Counted from the first letter of the stretch, positions 27,329-37,702 are shown. The stretch is 62,954 nt of DNA from Bacillus multifaciens (GCF_030756675.1 NZ_JAVBXD010000030.1:1-62954), one strand, 5' to 3'. The notes: generated by a model not told the origin, from the letters alone. Program-made: numbers and translations.

Positions 27329-28246
27329 TTGGTTGTTTACGCCGACATTATATGGTTATTAAATGTCTGCATTGATTTTCTTTTACTTTTATTAACAGCA
27401 ATTGTTTTAAAACAGAAAGTGAAAAGGTGGAGACTAGTGCTTGGCGCATGTATCGGTTCAACAATTGTTGTTTTTGCATTCACGCCGTTAGCATCGTTGA
27501 TGACACATCCTGTAATGAAATTAATATATTCATTTCTTATAGTTTATGCTGCATTTGGCTTTATTCGTTTTCGAACATTTCTACAGAGGGTTTTAACGTT
27601 TTATTTTGTAACGTTTATGGTAGGAGGTGGTCTCGTTGGAACACACTTTTTTCTTCAAACAAATGACATGATGAATGGACTAATTTCGACGAAATCTATT
27701 TCGTATGGTGATCCTGTAAGTTGGTTGTTTGTTATCATTGGGTTTCCTGTTATTTATTATTTTTCTAAAAAGAGAATTGAGGATGTAGAAGTGACAAAAA
27801 TTCATTATGAGCAAATTGTGAAAGTAGATATCAAAATTGATATAAATGATATTCAACTAGATGGATTGATTGATAGTGGAAATCAATTACATGACCCGCT
27901 TACAAAAACACCAGTTATGATTATCCATGTTTCTTCTTTGGAACATGTGCTCCCGCAATGGCTAATAGAACAAGTTCAAATGAAAACGGCTATTCCTTAT
28001 ATACCAGATGAAGAATCACAATGGGCAACTCGTTTGCGTTTAATTCCATACCGAGCTGTAGGGATTAATCAACAATTTTTATGGGCGTTTAAACCTGACT
28101 ATGTGCAAATTGATCATGAAGGTACGAAGTTGATTGTAAATAAAGTATTAATTGGTTTGAATGCCCAGCAGTTATCAGCGAATGGAGAGTATCAATGTAT
28201 TCTACATCCAAAAATGTTATTGTCACAAAAAATAACAATTGCTTAA
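27329..28246 (+). CDS. spoIIGA: Sporulation protease SpoIIGA (pro-sigma-E processing)
   Basis: SpoIIGA is the membrane aspartic protease that cuts pro-sigma-E in the mother cell after septation. I place the start at TTG 27329: AGAGGTG lies seven bases ahead, and the product then aligns with the usual family N-terminus (VVYADIIWLLN). The in-frame GTG at 27320 lies inside that site. Five hydrophobic helices fill the first ~150 residues, and the catalytic motif GLIDSGNQL has Asp at about residue 182. The gene precedes sigE by 21 bases in the spoIIG operon. Confidence 0.94.
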   Translation: MVVYADIIWLLNVCIDFLLLLLTAIVLKQKVKRWRLVLGACIGSTIVVFAFTPLASLMTHPVMKLIYSFLIVYAAFGFIRFRTFLQRVLTFYFVTFMVGGGLVGTHFFLQTNDMMNGLISTKSISYGDPVSWLFVIIGFPVIYYFSKKRIEDVEVTKIHYEQIVKVDIKIDINDIQLDGLIDSGNQLHDPLTKTPVMIIHVSSLEHVLPQWLIEQVQMKTAIPYIPDEESQWATRLRLIPYRAVGINQQFLWAFKPDYVQIDHEGTKLIVNKVLIGLNAQQLSANGEYQCILHPKMLLSQKITIA

Positions 28247-28267
28247 TACAGAAACGGAGGGATTGGG

Positions 28268-28984
28268 TTGAAATTGAAATTTCGGTTAACGTATCTTTGG
28301 TATAAATTATTACTAAAACTTGGAATTAAGACCGATGAAATTTACTATATCGGTGGAAGTGAAGCATTGCCACCTCCATTAACAAAAGAAGAAGAAGAAA
28401 TTTTGCTGCAAAAACTACCAAAAGGAGATGAAACAGCAAGGTCGCTTTTAATAGAACGCAATTTACGTCTTGTTGTATACATTGCTAGAAAGTTTGAAAA
28501 TACAGGAATTAATATCGAGGATCTTATTAGTATTGGAACTATTGGTTTAATTAAAGCGGTTAATACATTTAATCCAGAAAAAAAAATCAAACTTGCAACG
28601 TATGCATCAAGGTGTATCGAGAATGAAATATTGATGCATTTGCGGAGAAATAATAAAAATCGTTCGGAAGTATCATTTGATGAGCCGCTTAATATTGATT
28701 GGGATGGAAATGAACTATTGTTATCAGATGTTTTAGGAACAGATGAAGATATTATTACAAAGGATTTGGAAGCAACTGTTGACCGTCATTTACTTATGAA
28801 AGCATTGCATCAATTAAATGATCGAGAGAAGCAAATTATGGAACTTCGTTTTGGTTTAGATGGTGGAGAAGAAAAAACACAAAAGGATGTTGCTGATATG
28901 CTTGGAATTTCTCAGTCCTATATATCACGTTTAGAAAAACGAATTATTAAAAGGCTTCGCAAAGAATTTAATAAAATGGTATGA
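28268..28984 (+). CDS. sigE: RNA polymerase sigma-E precursor (mother cell)
   Basis: Sigma-E drives early mother-cell transcription in sporulation. The TTG start at 28268 has GGAGGG ahead. The 238 residues begin with the ~27-residue pro-sequence ([18 protein letters not shown]), cut by SpoIIGA near [13 protein letters not shown]. Region 2 ([27 protein letters not shown]) and region 4 ([17 protein letters not shown] and a helix-turn-helix ending SYISRLEKR) are complete. It is co-transcribed with spoIIGA; about 80 bases separate it from the sigG hairpin. Confidence 0.97.
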   Translation: MKLKFRLTYLWYKLLLKLGIKTDEIYYIGGSEALPPPLTKEEEEILLQKLPKGDETARSLLIERNLRLVVYIARKFENTGINIEDLISIGTIGLIKAVNTFNPEKKIKLATYASRCIENEILMHLRRNNKNRSEVSFDEPLNIDWDGNELLLSDVLGTDEDIITKDLEATVDRHLLMKALHQLNDREKQIMELRFGLDGGEEKTQKDVADMLGISQSYISRLEKRIIKRLRKEFNKMV

Positions 28985-29063
28985 GGTTAAGCGGTCGATT
29001 GTCTCGTTATAAATAATGTAAGTTTCATTTGATAAAGTGCAATAAATGAATATGTGCATAAAA

Positions 29064-29116
29064 TTCCCTCCTAAGGAGATACTTTACACTGTACAGCAAC
29101 TCCCGATAGGAGGGAA
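29064..29116 (+). promoter_or_regulatory. Hairpin covering the sigG ribosome-binding site
   Basis: TTCCCTCCTA (29064-29073) and TAGGAGGGAA (29107-29116) are perfectly complementary, and the right arm is the sigG Shine-Dalgarno sequence. In B. subtilis a similar stem silences spoIIIG in read-through transcripts from spoIIG; the forespore promoter starts inside it and frees the site. Confidence 0.85.
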
Positions 29117-29120
29117 CACT

Positions 29121-29900
29121 TTGACGAGAAACAAAGTAGAAATTTGCGGTGTTGATACATCTAAACTTCCAGTACTAAAAAACGAAGAAATGCGGCGGCT
29201 ATTTCGAGAAATGCAAAGCGGTGATATAAGCGCAAGAGAGAAACTAGTAAACGGAAACTTACGTCTTGTACTGAGCGTCATCCAAAGATTTAACAACAGA
29301 GGGGAGTTTGTTGATGATTTATTTCAAGTTGGCTGCATTGGACTTATGAAATCCATTGATAATTTTGATTTAGGCCAAAATGTTAAATTTTCAACATATG
29401 CTGTACCAATGATTATCGGAGAGATTCGAAGATATTTACGTGATAATAATCCAATACGAGTATCGCGTTCCTTGCGAGATATTGCGTATAAAGCGTTGCA
29501 AGTACGTGAAAAACTTATTGCTGAAAATTCGAAGGAACCGACAGCAATGGATATTGCAAAAGTACTTGATGTGACGCATGAAGAAATTGTGTTTGCACTT
29601 GATGCAATTCAAGACCCCGTTTCATTATTTGAGCCGATATATAACGATGGTGGAGATCCAATTTTTGTTATGGATCAGTTAAGTGATGATAAACAAAGGG
29701 ACGAGCAATGGGTCGAAGAGCTGGCATTAAAAGAAGGAATGAAGCGATTAAATGAACGAGAAAAGATGATTATTCGTAAACGTTTCTTTCAAGGGAAAAC
29801 ACAAATGGAAGTGGCCGAGGAAATTGGGATTTCTCAAGCACAAGTGTCACGCCTTGAAAAATCGGCAATTAAACAAATGAATAAAACAATTCAAGGGTAA
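29121..29900 (+). CDS. sigG: RNA polymerase sigma-G (late forespore)
   Basis: Sigma-G directs late forespore genes. The start is TTG 29121 with AGGAGGG four bases ahead; the product begins LTRNKVEICGVDTSKLPVL, matching the conserved N-terminus, and upstream in-frame codons are leader. The 259 residues contain region 2 (LRLVLSVIQRFNNRGEFVDD, CIGLMKSIDNF), region 3 (NPIRVSRSLRDIAY) and region 4 (LNEREKMIIRKRFFQGKTQ with the helix-turn-helix GISQAQVSRLEK). Translation from spoIIG read-through is probably blocked by the hairpin over its ribosome-binding site. Confidence 0.97.
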   Translation: MTRNKVEICGVDTSKLPVLKNEEMRRLFREMQSGDISAREKLVNGNLRLVLSVIQRFNNRGEFVDDLFQVGCIGLMKSIDNFDLGQNVKFSTYAVPMIIGEIRRYLRDNNPIRVSRSLRDIAYKALQVREKLIAENSKEPTAMDIAKVLDVTHEEIVFALDAIQDPVSLFEPIYNDGGDPIFVMDQLSDDKQRDEQWVEELALKEGMKRLNEREKMIIRKRFFQGKTQMEVAEEIGISQAQVSRLEKSAIKQMNKTIQG

Positions 29901-29938
29901 GGTCTCATCATTTATGATGAGACCTTTTATATATATAT
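29899..29938 (+). terminator. Terminator after sigG
   Basis: AAGGTCTCATCAT and ATGATGAGACCTT pair around TT and lead into TTTATATATA. The end abuts the next bcr-type repeat. Confidence 0.9.
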
Positions 29939-30127
29939 AAATCCAAGTTAAAAAAACGACATAAAAACCCTTTTCTTTTTAGGTGGGCGAGAGCATCCGG
30001 CCATGCGTTGAAGCGGTCAGTTCCTTTTTCTTCCACATGCAAAGTTCAAACAAAGGGAGAAAGAGAGTGCAGAATCTATTTTTCTTCATAGTAATGTATA
30101 TGTTGAAAGATCAAAATGAGTTTATAC
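29930..30127 (+). repeat. bcr-type interspersed repeat, copy 3
   Basis: Same order of motifs as the other copies: TATATAAATCCAAG, ACGACATAAAA, GAAGCGGTCAG and TATGTTGAAAGATCAAAATG near the right end. It fills most of the gap between sigG and ylmC. B. subtilis has ylmA in this interval; none is seen here. Confidence 0.78.
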
Positions 30128-30430
30128 CGTATTGAAGAAAGATTTTGTTCATAGGAAGGATAGGGAGTTCATATGATAACTATAAAGAAAAATTTTTGTA
30201 CGTAAAGAATATATGCTTAAAGCGTGAAGGTTTACTTTATCTCACTATTCACGGAAAGGTTGGTTCTACCACTTTAAGATTCAGAGAGAAGTGGAGAAGG
30301 TAGGTGTGTGATAACTGCTGGCGTGCTCTCGTTTAGTGAGAGACAGATGCTGGAAGATTTACTATATTTGCACACTAAAGTCGAATTTGTGACGGGATTA
30401 GGTAAGTATGAGATAAAGGAGAGGATGACA
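30128..30430 (+). other. Leader of ylmC
   Basis: About 300 bases without a firm gene. From 30308 (GTG) the ylmC frame is open upstream for 41 codons with fairly protein-like content, but the strong AAAGGAGAGG lies just before ATG 30431, so this is taken as leader. No complete promoter was identified. Confidence 0.4.
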
Positions 30431-30709
30431 ATGCTACGTATTTCAGAGTTTCAAATGAAAGATGTTGTCAATGTATCCGATGGAAAAAGACTTGGAAATA
30501 TTGGAGATATCGACATTGATATGAGAACAGGGAAGATTCAGGCAGTTATAATTACAAAGCAAGGAAAAATGTTAGGGTTATTCGGAAAAGAAGAAGAATT
30601 TGTAATTCCTTGGAAACAAATTGTAAAAATAGGCGAAGATGTTATTTTAGTTCGAGCGGATCACGTTCCAACTGTTACAGAAACAATACAAACACCGACA
30701 ACTTCTTAA
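30431..30709 (+). CDS. ylmC: YlmC/YmxH-family sporulation protein (PRC-barrel)
   Basis: A small single-domain PRC-barrel protein: LRISEFQMKDVVNVSDGKRLGNIGDIDID is the opening strand pattern, followed by KIQAVIITKQGKMLG and FVIPWKQIVKIGEDVILV. The 92-residue length fits the YlmC/YmxH group, which is conserved in endospore formers; its molecular role is unknown to me. ATG 30431 follows AAAGGAGAGG. It lies between sigG and pgeF, as in B. subtilis after removal of ylmA. Confidence 0.85.
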   Translation: MLRISEFQMKDVVNVSDGKRLGNIGDIDIDMRTGKIQAVIITKQGKMLGLFGKEEEFVIPWKQIVKIGEDVILVRADHVPTVTETIQTPTTS

Positions 30710-30824
30710 AGAATATTACAAATTTCTCTTTTTTTTATGTTGTCATTATGGAAAAATAAAAGTATGGTAAAATAGACAGGAAGTACCATACTTTTTATGT
30801 TATTTTATTATAAGGAGCCTTTTT

Positions 30825-31643
30825 ATGAGAGAACCATTTACATATAAGGACGGTATGTTACATTTACATATGTGGGAAGAACTTGGAAACATTATAGCTG
30901 GATTTACTACAAAAGAAGGTGGAGTGAGTACCGGCCCCTTTCATACAATGAATCTAGGGTTACACGTTCATGACAATGTAGAAGATGTTCATGAAAACCG
31001 GAGCCTTTTAGCAGAAAAGTTGCACGTTTCATTAGAAACTTGGATTTGTTCGGAACAAGTTCATGATCGTCATGTTGTAAAAGTAGGTAAGCAAGAGAAA
31101 GGAAAAGGTGTCTTTTCTTATGAAGATGGTATTCCTAATACGGATGGTATATATACGACGGATACAGATGTGTTGTTAACATCTTGTTATGCGGATTGTG
31201 TCCCACTCTACTTTTATGCACCATCTTATAGAATGATTGGACTTGCGCATGCTGGCTGGAAAGGAACTGTAAAAGGAATTGCAAATGAAATGATCGGCAA
31301 GTGGAATGCGGAAGGTATACCGCTTGATGATATACATGTTGCTATTGGTCCGTCTATTGGCGCGTGTTGTTATGTTGTAGATGATCGCGTATTATCTGCT
31401 GCTAAACAAGTGCTTCATGGTTCTGTTCCATATGAAATGATTTCTGAGGGACAATATGCAATAGATTTAAAGGAAATAAATCGTTTGCTATGTTTACAAG
31501 CTGGGATTAAAGAAGAAAATATTGCGATGTCATCTTTTTGTACAAGCTGTGAAACGCAATTATTCTTCTCACATCGCCGCGACCAAGGAAAGACAGGAAG
31601 AATGCTTAGTTTTATTGGTTTTAAGGAGGCTGGAAAGCGGTGA
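30825..31643 (+). CDS. pgeF: Peptidoglycan editing factor PgeF (multicopper laccase-like, YlmD)
   Basis: The 272-residue protein belongs to the YfiH/LACC1 family; E. coli YfiH corrects misincorporated residues in peptidoglycan precursors and homologues show purine-nucleoside or oxidase activities. Metal-binding signatures are present: the His of EQVHDRHV (about 70-77), SCYADCVPLYFY (about 123-134) and LAHAGWKGTVKGIA (about 142-155). Its stop overlaps the GTG start of ylmE. It heads the ylmD-ylmE-sepF-ylmG-ylmH-divIVA run, which has cell envelope and division roles. Confidence 0.9.
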   Translation: MREPFTYKDGMLHLHMWEELGNIIAGFTTKEGGVSTGPFHTMNLGLHVHDNVEDVHENRSLLAEKLHVSLETWICSEQVHDRHVVKVGKQEKGKGVFSYEDGIPNTDGIYTTDTDVLLTSCYADCVPLYFYAPSYRMIGLAHAGWKGTVKGIANEMIGKWNAEGIPLDDIHVAIGPSIGACCYVVDDRVLSAAKQVLHGSVPYEMISEGQYAIDLKEINRLLCLQAGIKEENIAMSSFCTSCETQLFFSHRRDQGKTGRMLSFIGFKEAGKR

Positions 31644-32314
31644 CAGTACAAGGGAATTTAGAATGTGTCGGGCAAGAAGTTGAAAGAGCATGTCAGCGAG
31701 TGAATCGATCCTTAGACGAAATTACACTTGTTGCTGTTACAAAAACAGTAGGTATTGAAAAGACAAATGAAGTGTTACAAGCTGGGCTTGTACATCTTGG
31801 TGAAAATCGCAATGAAGGTTTTTTGCAGAAGTATGAGTATTTTGGAAGCAAAGCGACATGGCACTTTATCGGATCATTGCAAACTAGAAAAGTAAAAGAG
31901 ATCATAAATGAAGTTGATTATTTACATTCACTTGATCGTCTTTCACTTGCAAAAGAAATTCAAAAACGAAGAGCGAAACCAATTCGCTGCTTTGTTCAGG
32001 TAAAAACCTCAGCAGAAGAGTCTAAACAGGGGCTAGACATAGATGAGACAATTGACTTTATTTACAACTTACAACAATTTGATAAAATTGAAGTTGTCGG
32101 ATTGATGACAATGGCACCTTACACAGACGATGAAATGCAAATTCGCAGTTGTTTTCAAATGTTGCGTAAACTGCAAAAGCAAGTACAAGATTTAAACTTA
32201 TCGAATGCTCCGTGTCTGGAGTTATCAATGGGGATGTCAAATGATTATACAATTGCAATTGAAGAGGGCGCTTCATTTATTCGTTTGGGAACGATTTTAG
32301 TGGGAAAAGAATAG
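31640..32314 (+). CDS. ylmE: PLP homeostasis protein (YggS/YlmE family)
   Basis: A pyridoxal-phosphate-binding protein of the YggS/PLPBP family that maintains vitamin B6 and amino-acid balance rather than acting as a known enzyme. The 224 residues form a single TIM barrel. The PLP lysine is in LVAVTKTVG (about 30-38); [13 protein letters not shown] (about 52-64), [11 protein letters not shown] (about 74-84) and the phosphate-binding [16 protein letters not shown] (about 194-209) are family marks. GTG start overlaps pgeF by four bases. Confidence 0.93.
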   Translation: MTVQGNLECVGQEVERACQRVNRSLDEITLVAVTKTVGIEKTNEVLQAGLVHLGENRNEGFLQKYEYFGSKATWHFIGSLQTRKVKEIINEVDYLHSLDRLSLAKEIQKRRAKPIRCFVQVKTSAEESKQGLDIDETIDFIYNLQQFDKIEVVGLMTMAPYTDDEMQIRSCFQMLRKLQKQVQDLNLSNAPCLELSMGMSNDYTIAIEEGASFIRLGTILVGKE

Positions 32315-32333
32315 AAGGAAGGAGAATTTTATT

Positions 32334-32795
32334 ATGAGTTGGTCAAAAGTAAAGTACTTCTTTTTTGACACACCAGAAGAGCGAGAAGCACAATATGCTT
32401 ACGAAAAGGAGCAAACTGAAATGAAAAAACAGCAGGACCCAGAGCAGGATATTCCTCTTGCAAAGGTACCACCGAAACAAAATGTAGTAAGCATTGAAAC
32501 AGCGAAACAACCTTCGAAAGTTGTTTTATTAGAGCCGCGTACGTACTCAGAGGCACAAGGGATTGCCGATCATTTGAAAGGTCGCCGTGCAGTTGTGATT
32601 AATTTACAACGCATGTCTACAGATCAAGCGCTGCGTATCGTTGATTTTCTAAGTGGAACTGTATATGCAATCAGCGGGGATATTCAAAAGCTAGGTCCAA
32701 AAACATTTATATGTACGCCGGATAATGTAGATATTGTTGGAGCAATTTCTGAATTGTTTGGTGAAGAAGAAGATACAAATACAAAAAGGTGGTAG
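32334..32795 (+). CDS. sepF: Cell division protein SepF
   Basis: SepF binds the FtsZ C-terminus and membrane, bundling protofilaments at the division site. The 153 residues start with the short membrane-binding amphipathic helix ([16 protein letters not shown]), followed by a variable acidic linker and the conserved core from about residue 60 ([20 protein letters not shown], then [20 protein letters not shown] and [12 protein letters not shown]). It follows ylmE by 19 bases and precedes ylmG by 6. Confidence 0.96.
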   Translation: MSWSKVKYFFFDTPEEREAQYAYEKEQTEMKKQQDPEQDIPLAKVPPKQNVVSIETAKQPSKVVLLEPRTYSEAQGIADHLKGRRAVVINLQRMSTDQALRIVDFLSGTVYAISGDIQKLGPKTFICTPDNVDIVGAISELFGEEEDTNTKRW

Positions 32796-32801
32796 TGCGC
32801 T

Positions 32802-33068
32802 ATGACAATAATTTTTCAAATATTGTACTATCTGTTTCAATTTTATTCATATGCGCTTATTATTTATATTCTTTTATCTTGGGTTCCGGGAGCAAGAGAG
32901 TCAACATTTGGTGATTTCCTTGCCCGTATTTGTGAGCCGTATTTAGAACCATTCCGGAGATTTATTCCACCACTTGGTGTAATTGATATATCTCCAATCG
33001 TGGCAATCCTTGTACTAAATTTAGCGAGTTCAGGATTAGTGCGTGTATTTGAATTTTTTTTGAGGTAA
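32802..33068 (+). CDS. ylmG: YggT-family membrane protein YlmG
   Basis: The 88-residue protein has two hydrophobic helices (about residues 3-24 and 64-85) and the YggT signature [18 protein letters not shown] followed by [13 protein letters not shown]. YggT/YCF19 proteins take part in nucleoid and division-related processes in bacteria and chloroplasts; the exact role in Bacillus is not known. It sits tightly between sepF and ylmH. Confidence 0.92.
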   Translation: MTIIFQILYYLFQFYSYALIIYILLSWVPGARESTFGDFLARICEPYLEPFRRFIPPLGVIDISPIVAILVLNLASSGLVRVFEFFLR

Positions 33069-33078
33069 GAGAATATAG

Positions 33079-33852
33079 ATGAGCATTTATGAACATTTTA
33101 GACCTGAAGAAATGGTTTTTGTTGATAAAGTATTAGAATGGAAGCACGCAGCAGAAGAATATCATCAAATAAAACTTACCGATTTTCTTGACCCGCGGGA
33201 ACAACAAATTGTTTCGATGATTGTTGGACATCAAGGAGATACTGCGTTTCAGTTATATGGTGCTGCTTCCAGTGCAGAAAGAAAACGGGCGTTAATTTAT
33301 CCTAATTACCTTATGCCGAATACAGAAGAATTTCAAATAGAAATATTAGAAATTGACTATCCTTCTAAATTTTATTCACTGGAGCATCGTCAAATATTAG
33401 GAGCATTTATGTCACTTGGTTTAAAGCGAGAGAAATGCGGAGATATTTGGCTCCAAAACGATCGTGCCCAAATTGTAGTTGCAAAAGAAGTTGTATCGTA
33501 TATAGGAATGAATTTACAATCAATTGGAAAAACAAAAGTATCTTTATCGCCTGTGTCTACTGATCATGCATTACATATAGAAGATCAGTGGAATGAAAAG
33601 TCGGGGACAGTATCATCACTGCGAGTAGATGTATTACTAGCAGAAATGTTTCATGTATCTCGTCAAAAGGTTCAACCGTTCATTAAAAATGGTCTTGTGA
33701 AAGTGAATTGGAAAGTCGTTGAGCAATCTGCTTACGAATGCTTTCCGGGAGACGTATTTTCTGTGAGAGGTTTTGGCAGAAGTAAATTACTCACTGTTGA
33801 AGGAAAAACAAAGCGCGATAAATGGAGAATTTTGTATGGAATCTTAAAATGA
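33079..33852 (+). CDS. ylmH: S4-domain RNA-binding protein YlmH
   Basis: YlmH proteins bind stalled 50S subunits carrying peptidyl-tRNA; a role in ribosome quality control has been described in B. subtilis. The 257 residues have an N-terminal region with TDFLDPREQQIV (about 32-43), and a C-terminal S4 fold from about residue 180 (LRVDVLLAEMFHVSRQKVQP, then FIKNGLVKVNWK). It lies 10 bases after ylmG and 93 before divIVA. Confidence 0.93.
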   Translation: MSIYEHFRPEEMVFVDKVLEWKHAAEEYHQIKLTDFLDPREQQIVSMIVGHQGDTAFQLYGAASSAERKRALIYPNYLMPNTEEFQIEILEIDYPSKFYSLEHRQILGAFMSLGLKREKCGDIWLQNDRAQIVVAKEVVSYIGMNLQSIGKTKVSLSPVSTDHALHIEDQWNEKSGTVSSLRVDVLLAEMFHVSRQKVQPFIKNGLVKVNWKVVEQSAYECFPGDVFSVRGFGRSKLLTVEGKTKRDKWRILYGILK

Positions 33853-33945
33853 TTTCTTTTTTTAGAAGGAAAGTCTCCCATTTTGTCGAAGAAAAGATAT
33901 AATTAAAAAAGGAAATTTTAGATAACCTACTTGGAGGTGGCGTTT

Positions 33946-34452
33946 GTGCCGTTAACACCGTTAGATATTCATAATAAAGAATTTAGTCGTGGTTTTCGTG
34001 GCTATGATGAGGATCAAGTAAATGAATTTCTTGATCAAGTCATCAAAGATTATGAATTAGTAATTCGTGAGAAGAAGGCGTTAGAAGAAAAAGTCGCACA
34101 ACTAGAAGGGAAATTAGAACATTTCTCTAATATTGAAGATACATTGAATAAATCTATCGTTGTAGCGCAAGAAGCAGCAGAAGAAGTTAAACGTAATGCA
34201 CAAAAAGAGGCGAAATTAATTGTTCGTGAAGCAGAGAAAAATGCGGACCGTATTATTAATGAAGCGCTAGTAAAATCAAGAAAAGTGGCATTTGATATTG
34301 AAGAATTGAAAAAGCAGGCAAAAGTGTTCCGTACACGTTTCCGTATGCTATTAGAAGCGCAGCTTGAAATGTTAAACAATGATGATTGGGACAAGCTAAT
34401 TGAGTTAGAAGAAGAGGTAGATGAGCTTCTTAAGAAAGAAGAAACAGTGTAA
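33946..34452 (+). CDS. divIVA: Septum and pole site protein DivIVA
   Basis: DivIVA senses membrane curvature at septa and poles and recruits Min and sporulation partners. I place the start at GTG 33946, with TTGGAGGTGG ahead, so the product begins (V)PLTPLDIHNKEFSRGFRGYD, the conserved membrane-binding N-terminus; the frame is open to a TTG at 33931 that overlaps the ribosome-binding site. Long coiled coils fill residues 30-155 (NIEDTLNKSIVVAQEAAEEV, then KLIVREAEKNADRIINEAL). Total 168 residues. ileS follows after a T-box leader. Confidence 0.96.
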   Translation: MPLTPLDIHNKEFSRGFRGYDEDQVNEFLDQVIKDYELVIREKKALEEKVAQLEGKLEHFSNIEDTLNKSIVVAQEAAEEVKRNAQKEAKLIVREAEKNADRIINEALVKSRKVAFDIEELKKQAKVFRTRFRMLLEAQLEMLNNDDWDKLIELEEEVDELLKKEETV

Positions 34453-34499
34453 ACTTGACGTTTTTCGCTTTATTACATATAATTCTATACAACATAATT

Positions 34500-34752
34500 T
34501 TTTAGAAAAACGAAGATAGGGATAAGTACTTTTTTCATACCTTATATAGCGAACTGAGGACGGTGTAAGCTCAGGATAAGGAGAGAATGGGAATATCACC
34601 CTGGAGTTCCTCGCTGAACAACAAAGTAAGTAGAGGCGTGTATTCGCGTTAAGAATATAAAGAGGATTACTATATGTAGTAGTCTACTAGGGTGGTACCG
34701 CGGGAGACCTTCTCGTCCCTTTTTGGGGATGAGAAGGTCTCTTTTTTATTCC
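34500..34752 (+). promoter_or_regulatory. Isoleucine T-box leader of ileS
   Basis: The T-box sequence AGGGTGGTACCGCG lies at 34689-34702, with a terminator (GAGACCTTCTC with GAGAAGGTCTC and a T run) directly after. The specifier candidate is ATC (34595-34597), preceded by GAAT and followed by A, the usual setting. Uncharged tRNA-Ile would stabilise the antiterminator and allow ileS expression. Confidence 0.93.
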
Positions 34753-34805
34753 ATTTTATCTAGAAAAAATGTCATTCTTTTATATAATCAAGGAGGAATT
34801 TGAGC

Positions 34806-37571
34806 ATGGAGTATAAAGATACATTATTAATGCCAAAAACTGAATTTCCGATGCGTGGAAATTTACCGAAACGTGAGCCTGTCATGCAAGAGACATGGGC
34901 AGAAATGAACATTTATGAAAAAGTACAAGAACGTACAAAAGGACGCACGCTATTTGTGCTGCATGATGGACCGCCATATGCGAACGGTGATATTCATATG
35001 GGACATGCGTTAAATAAAGTATTAAAAGACTTTATTGTTCGTTATAAATCAATGATGGGATACTGTGCACCATATGTACCAGGTTGGGATACACACGGAT
35101 TACCAATTGAGCAAGCTTTAACAAATAAAGGTGTTAAGCGTAAAGAAATGACAGTTGCTGAATTCCGTAAACTTTGTGAAGAATATGCATACGAGCAAGT
35201 AAATCGTCAGCGCGAGCAATTTAAACGTTTAGGTGTACGCGGTGATTGGGATCATCCATACATTACATTAGAGCCAGCATATGAAGCACAGCAAATTAAA
35301 GTATTTGGTGAAATGGCGAAAAAAGGTTATATCTATAAAGGACAAAAACCTGTTTACTGGTCTCCAACGAGTGAGTCTGCGTTAGCTGAAGCGGAAATTG
35401 AGTATAAAGATAAAAAATCTGCATCTATTTATGTGGCGTTCCCTGTAAAAGATGGAAAGAATGTTTTAGAAGGCGACGAAAAATTCATTATTTGGACAAC
35501 GACACCTTGGACGTTGCCAGCTAACTTAGGTATTTCTGTTCATCCAGAACTTGAATACAGCATTGTGAAAGTGGCGGATGCGAAATATATCATTGCTTCT
35601 GAGTTATTTGAAACAGTTGCGAAAACATTAGAGTGGGAAAATGCTGAAGTTGTGAAAACAGTAAAAGGTAGCGAAATGGAATATACAACGGCCAAACACC
35701 CATTCTATGACCGTGATTCTCTAGTTATGCTTGGTGAGCATGTTACAACAGATGCTGGTACAGGGTGTGTACATACAGCACCTGGACATGGGGAAGATGA
35801 CTTCCTAGTTGGAAAGCAATACGGTTTAGAAGTTCTTTGTCCAGTTGATGATAAAGGGGTATTAACAAGCGAAGCTCCTGGATTTGAAGGATTATTCTAT
35901 GATAAAGCAAATAAACCAATTACAGAAAAATTAGAAGAGGTTGGTGCGTTATTAAAATTAACATTTATTACGCATTCTTATCCGCATGACTGGAGAACGA
36001 AACAACCAATTATTTTCCGCGCAACGGCACAGTGGTTTGCATCTATTGAAGCGTTCCGCAAAGAGTTATTACAAGCTGTGGAGGAAACAAAATGGGTACC
36101 AGCTTGGGGGGAAACTCGTCTTCATAACATGGTTCGTGACCGTGGTGACTGGTGTATTTCTCGTCAACGTGCATGGGGTGTTCCGATTCCTGTATTCTAT
36201 GCAGAAAATGGTGATCCAATTATTACAGATGAGACAATTAATCATGTGGCAGCGTTATTCCGTGAACATGGTTCGAACGTATGGTTTGAACGTGAAGCGA
36301 AAGATTTACTACCAGAAGGCTTTACACACCCATCTAGTCCAAATGGTGAATTCCGTAAAGAAACAGACATTATGGATGTATGGTTTGATTCTGGTTCTTC
36401 TCATCAGGCTGTATTAGAAGAGCGTGATGATTTGCAACGTCCAGCTGATTTATATTTAGAAGGATCTGACCAATATCGAGGTTGGTTTAACTCTTCATTA
36501 TCAACAGCAGTTGCGGTAACAGGTAAAGCGCCGTATAAAGGTGTCTTAAGTCACGGCTTCGTACTTGATGGTGAAGGTCGTAAGATGAGTAAGTCTATTG
36601 GAAACATTGTTGTACCGAAGAAAATTATGGACCAATTAGGCGGCGATATTTTACGTTTATGGGTATCTTCAGTTGATTATCAATCTGATGTACGTATTTC
36701 TGATGATATTTTAAAACAAGTAGCAGAAGTATATCGTAAAATTCGTAATACATTCCGTTTCTTATTAGGGAACTTAGCTGATTTTGATCCAAGTAAAGAT
36801 GTGGTATCTGCTGCGAAGCTTCGTGAAGTAGACCGCTACATGTTAGTGAAATTAAATGACTTAATTGCAAAAGTGAAAGATGCTTATGAAACATATGAAT
36901 TTGCTGCTGTATATCATGCGATTCATAACTTCTGTACAATTGATTTAAGTTCATTCTATTTAGATTTTGCAAAAGATATTTTATATATCGAATCAGAAAA
37001 TAATCAGGACCGTCGTGCAATTCAAACGGTACTATATGATGTACTTGTTGCATTAACAAAACTTGTAACGCCAATTTTACCGCATACAGCAGATGAAGTA
37101 TGGCCATATATCCCTGGAGTAGTAGAAGAGAGCGTCCAATTAACTGATATGCCAGAATCTGTAGAAGTAGAAGATGCTGAAGAGTTAAAAGGAAAATGGG
37201 ATGCATTTATGACACTTCGCGATGATGTATTAAAAGCGTTAGAAGATGCGCGTAATGCAAAAGTGATTGGTAAATCATTAAACGCAAGTATCACACTTTA
37301 TCCAACAGCAGAAATGAAAGAATTGTTACAATCCATTACAGAAGATGTGAAACAATTATTTATCGTTTCTGAGTACAATCTTGGTGGAATGATGGAAGAA
37401 GCACCAGCTGATGCACCGAAATATGAACATACAGCTGTTGTTGTAGCGCAAGCAACTGGTGAAACGTGCGAACGTTGCTGGGTTGTCTCTGAGACAGTAG
37501 GAAGTAATGCAGATCATCCAACATTATGTAAGCGTTGCGGAGAAGTTGTAACAGAACATTATGTAAAATAA
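34806..37571 (+). CDS. ileS: Isoleucyl-tRNA synthetase
   Basis: IleS charges tRNA-Ile. ATG 34806 is chosen because AGGAGG lies nine bases ahead; the TTG at 34800 is too close to it. The 921 residues contain the HIGH-type motif [13 protein letters not shown] (about 56-68), the CP1 editing insertion ([12 protein letters not shown], about 232-243), KMSKS in [10 protein letters not shown] (about 592-601) and the C-terminal zinc finger CERCW with CKRCG (about 888-912). The short, bacterial form with the Zn finger is typical of Bacillus. Controlled by the T-box upstream. Confidence 0.98.
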   Translation: MEYKDTLLMPKTEFPMRGNLPKREPVMQETWAEMNIYEKVQERTKGRTLFVLHDGPPYANGDIHMGHALNKVLKDFIVRYKSMMGYCAPYVPGWDTHGLPIEQALTNKGVKRKEMTVAEFRKLCEEYAYEQVNRQREQFKRLGVRGDWDHPYITLEPAYEAQQIKVFGEMAKKGYIYKGQKPVYWSPTSESALAEAEIEYKDKKSASIYVAFPVKDGKNVLEGDEKFIIWTTTPWTLPANLGISVHPELEYSIVKVADAKYIIASELFETVAKTLEWENAEVVKTVKGSEMEYTTAKHPFYDRDSLVMLGEHVTTDAGTGCVHTAPGHGEDDFLVGKQYGLEVLCPVDDKGVLTSEAPGFEGLFYDKANKPITEKLEEVGALLKLTFITHSYPHDWRTKQPIIFRATAQWFASIEAFRKELLQAVEETKWVPAWGETRLHNMVRDRGDWCISRQRAWGVPIPVFYAENGDPIITDETINHVAALFREHGSNVWFEREAKDLLPEGFTHPSSPNGEFRKETDIMDVWFDSGSSHQAVLEERDDLQRPADLYLEGSDQYRGWFNSSLSTAVAVTGKAPYKGVLSHGFVLDGEGRKMSKSIGNIVVPKKIMDQLGGDILRLWVSSVDYQSDVRISDDILKQVAEVYRKIRNTFRFLLGNLADFDPSKDVVSAAKLREVDRYMLVKLNDLIAKVKDAYETYEFAAVYHAIHNFCTIDLSSFYLDFAKDILYIESENNQDRRAIQTVLYDVLVALTKLVTPILPHTADEVWPYIPGVVEESVQLTDMPESVEVEDAEELKGKWDAFMTLRDDVLKALEDARNAKVIGKSLNASITLYPTAEMKELLQSITEDVKQLFIVSEYNLGGMMEEAPADAPKYEHTAVVVAQATGETCERCWVVSETVGSNADHPTLCKRCGEVVTEHYVK

Positions 37572-37575
37572 TGAA

Positions 37576-37618
37576 ATAAAAGAATCGACTGCATACAAGG
37601 CAGTCGATTTTTTTTTCT
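37576..37618 (+). terminator. Terminator after ileS
   Basis: AAGAATCGACTGC and the partner GCAGTCGATTTTTTTT flank a short loop (ATACAAG); a strong stem with a long T run. Confidence 0.92.
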
Positions 37619-37702
37619 TCCTTGGAAGGAAAAATGTGTGTGCGGTAATCGTGTGCGTTTCGGATAAACTAACGATACATTCCAGCCGGGAGGGACGCAC
37701 TT

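Noticed and set aside
30308-30430. 41-codon N-terminal extension of ylmC
   Set aside because: The frame is open and fairly protein-like, but the strong ribosome-binding site and the family's usual start both point to ATG 30431.
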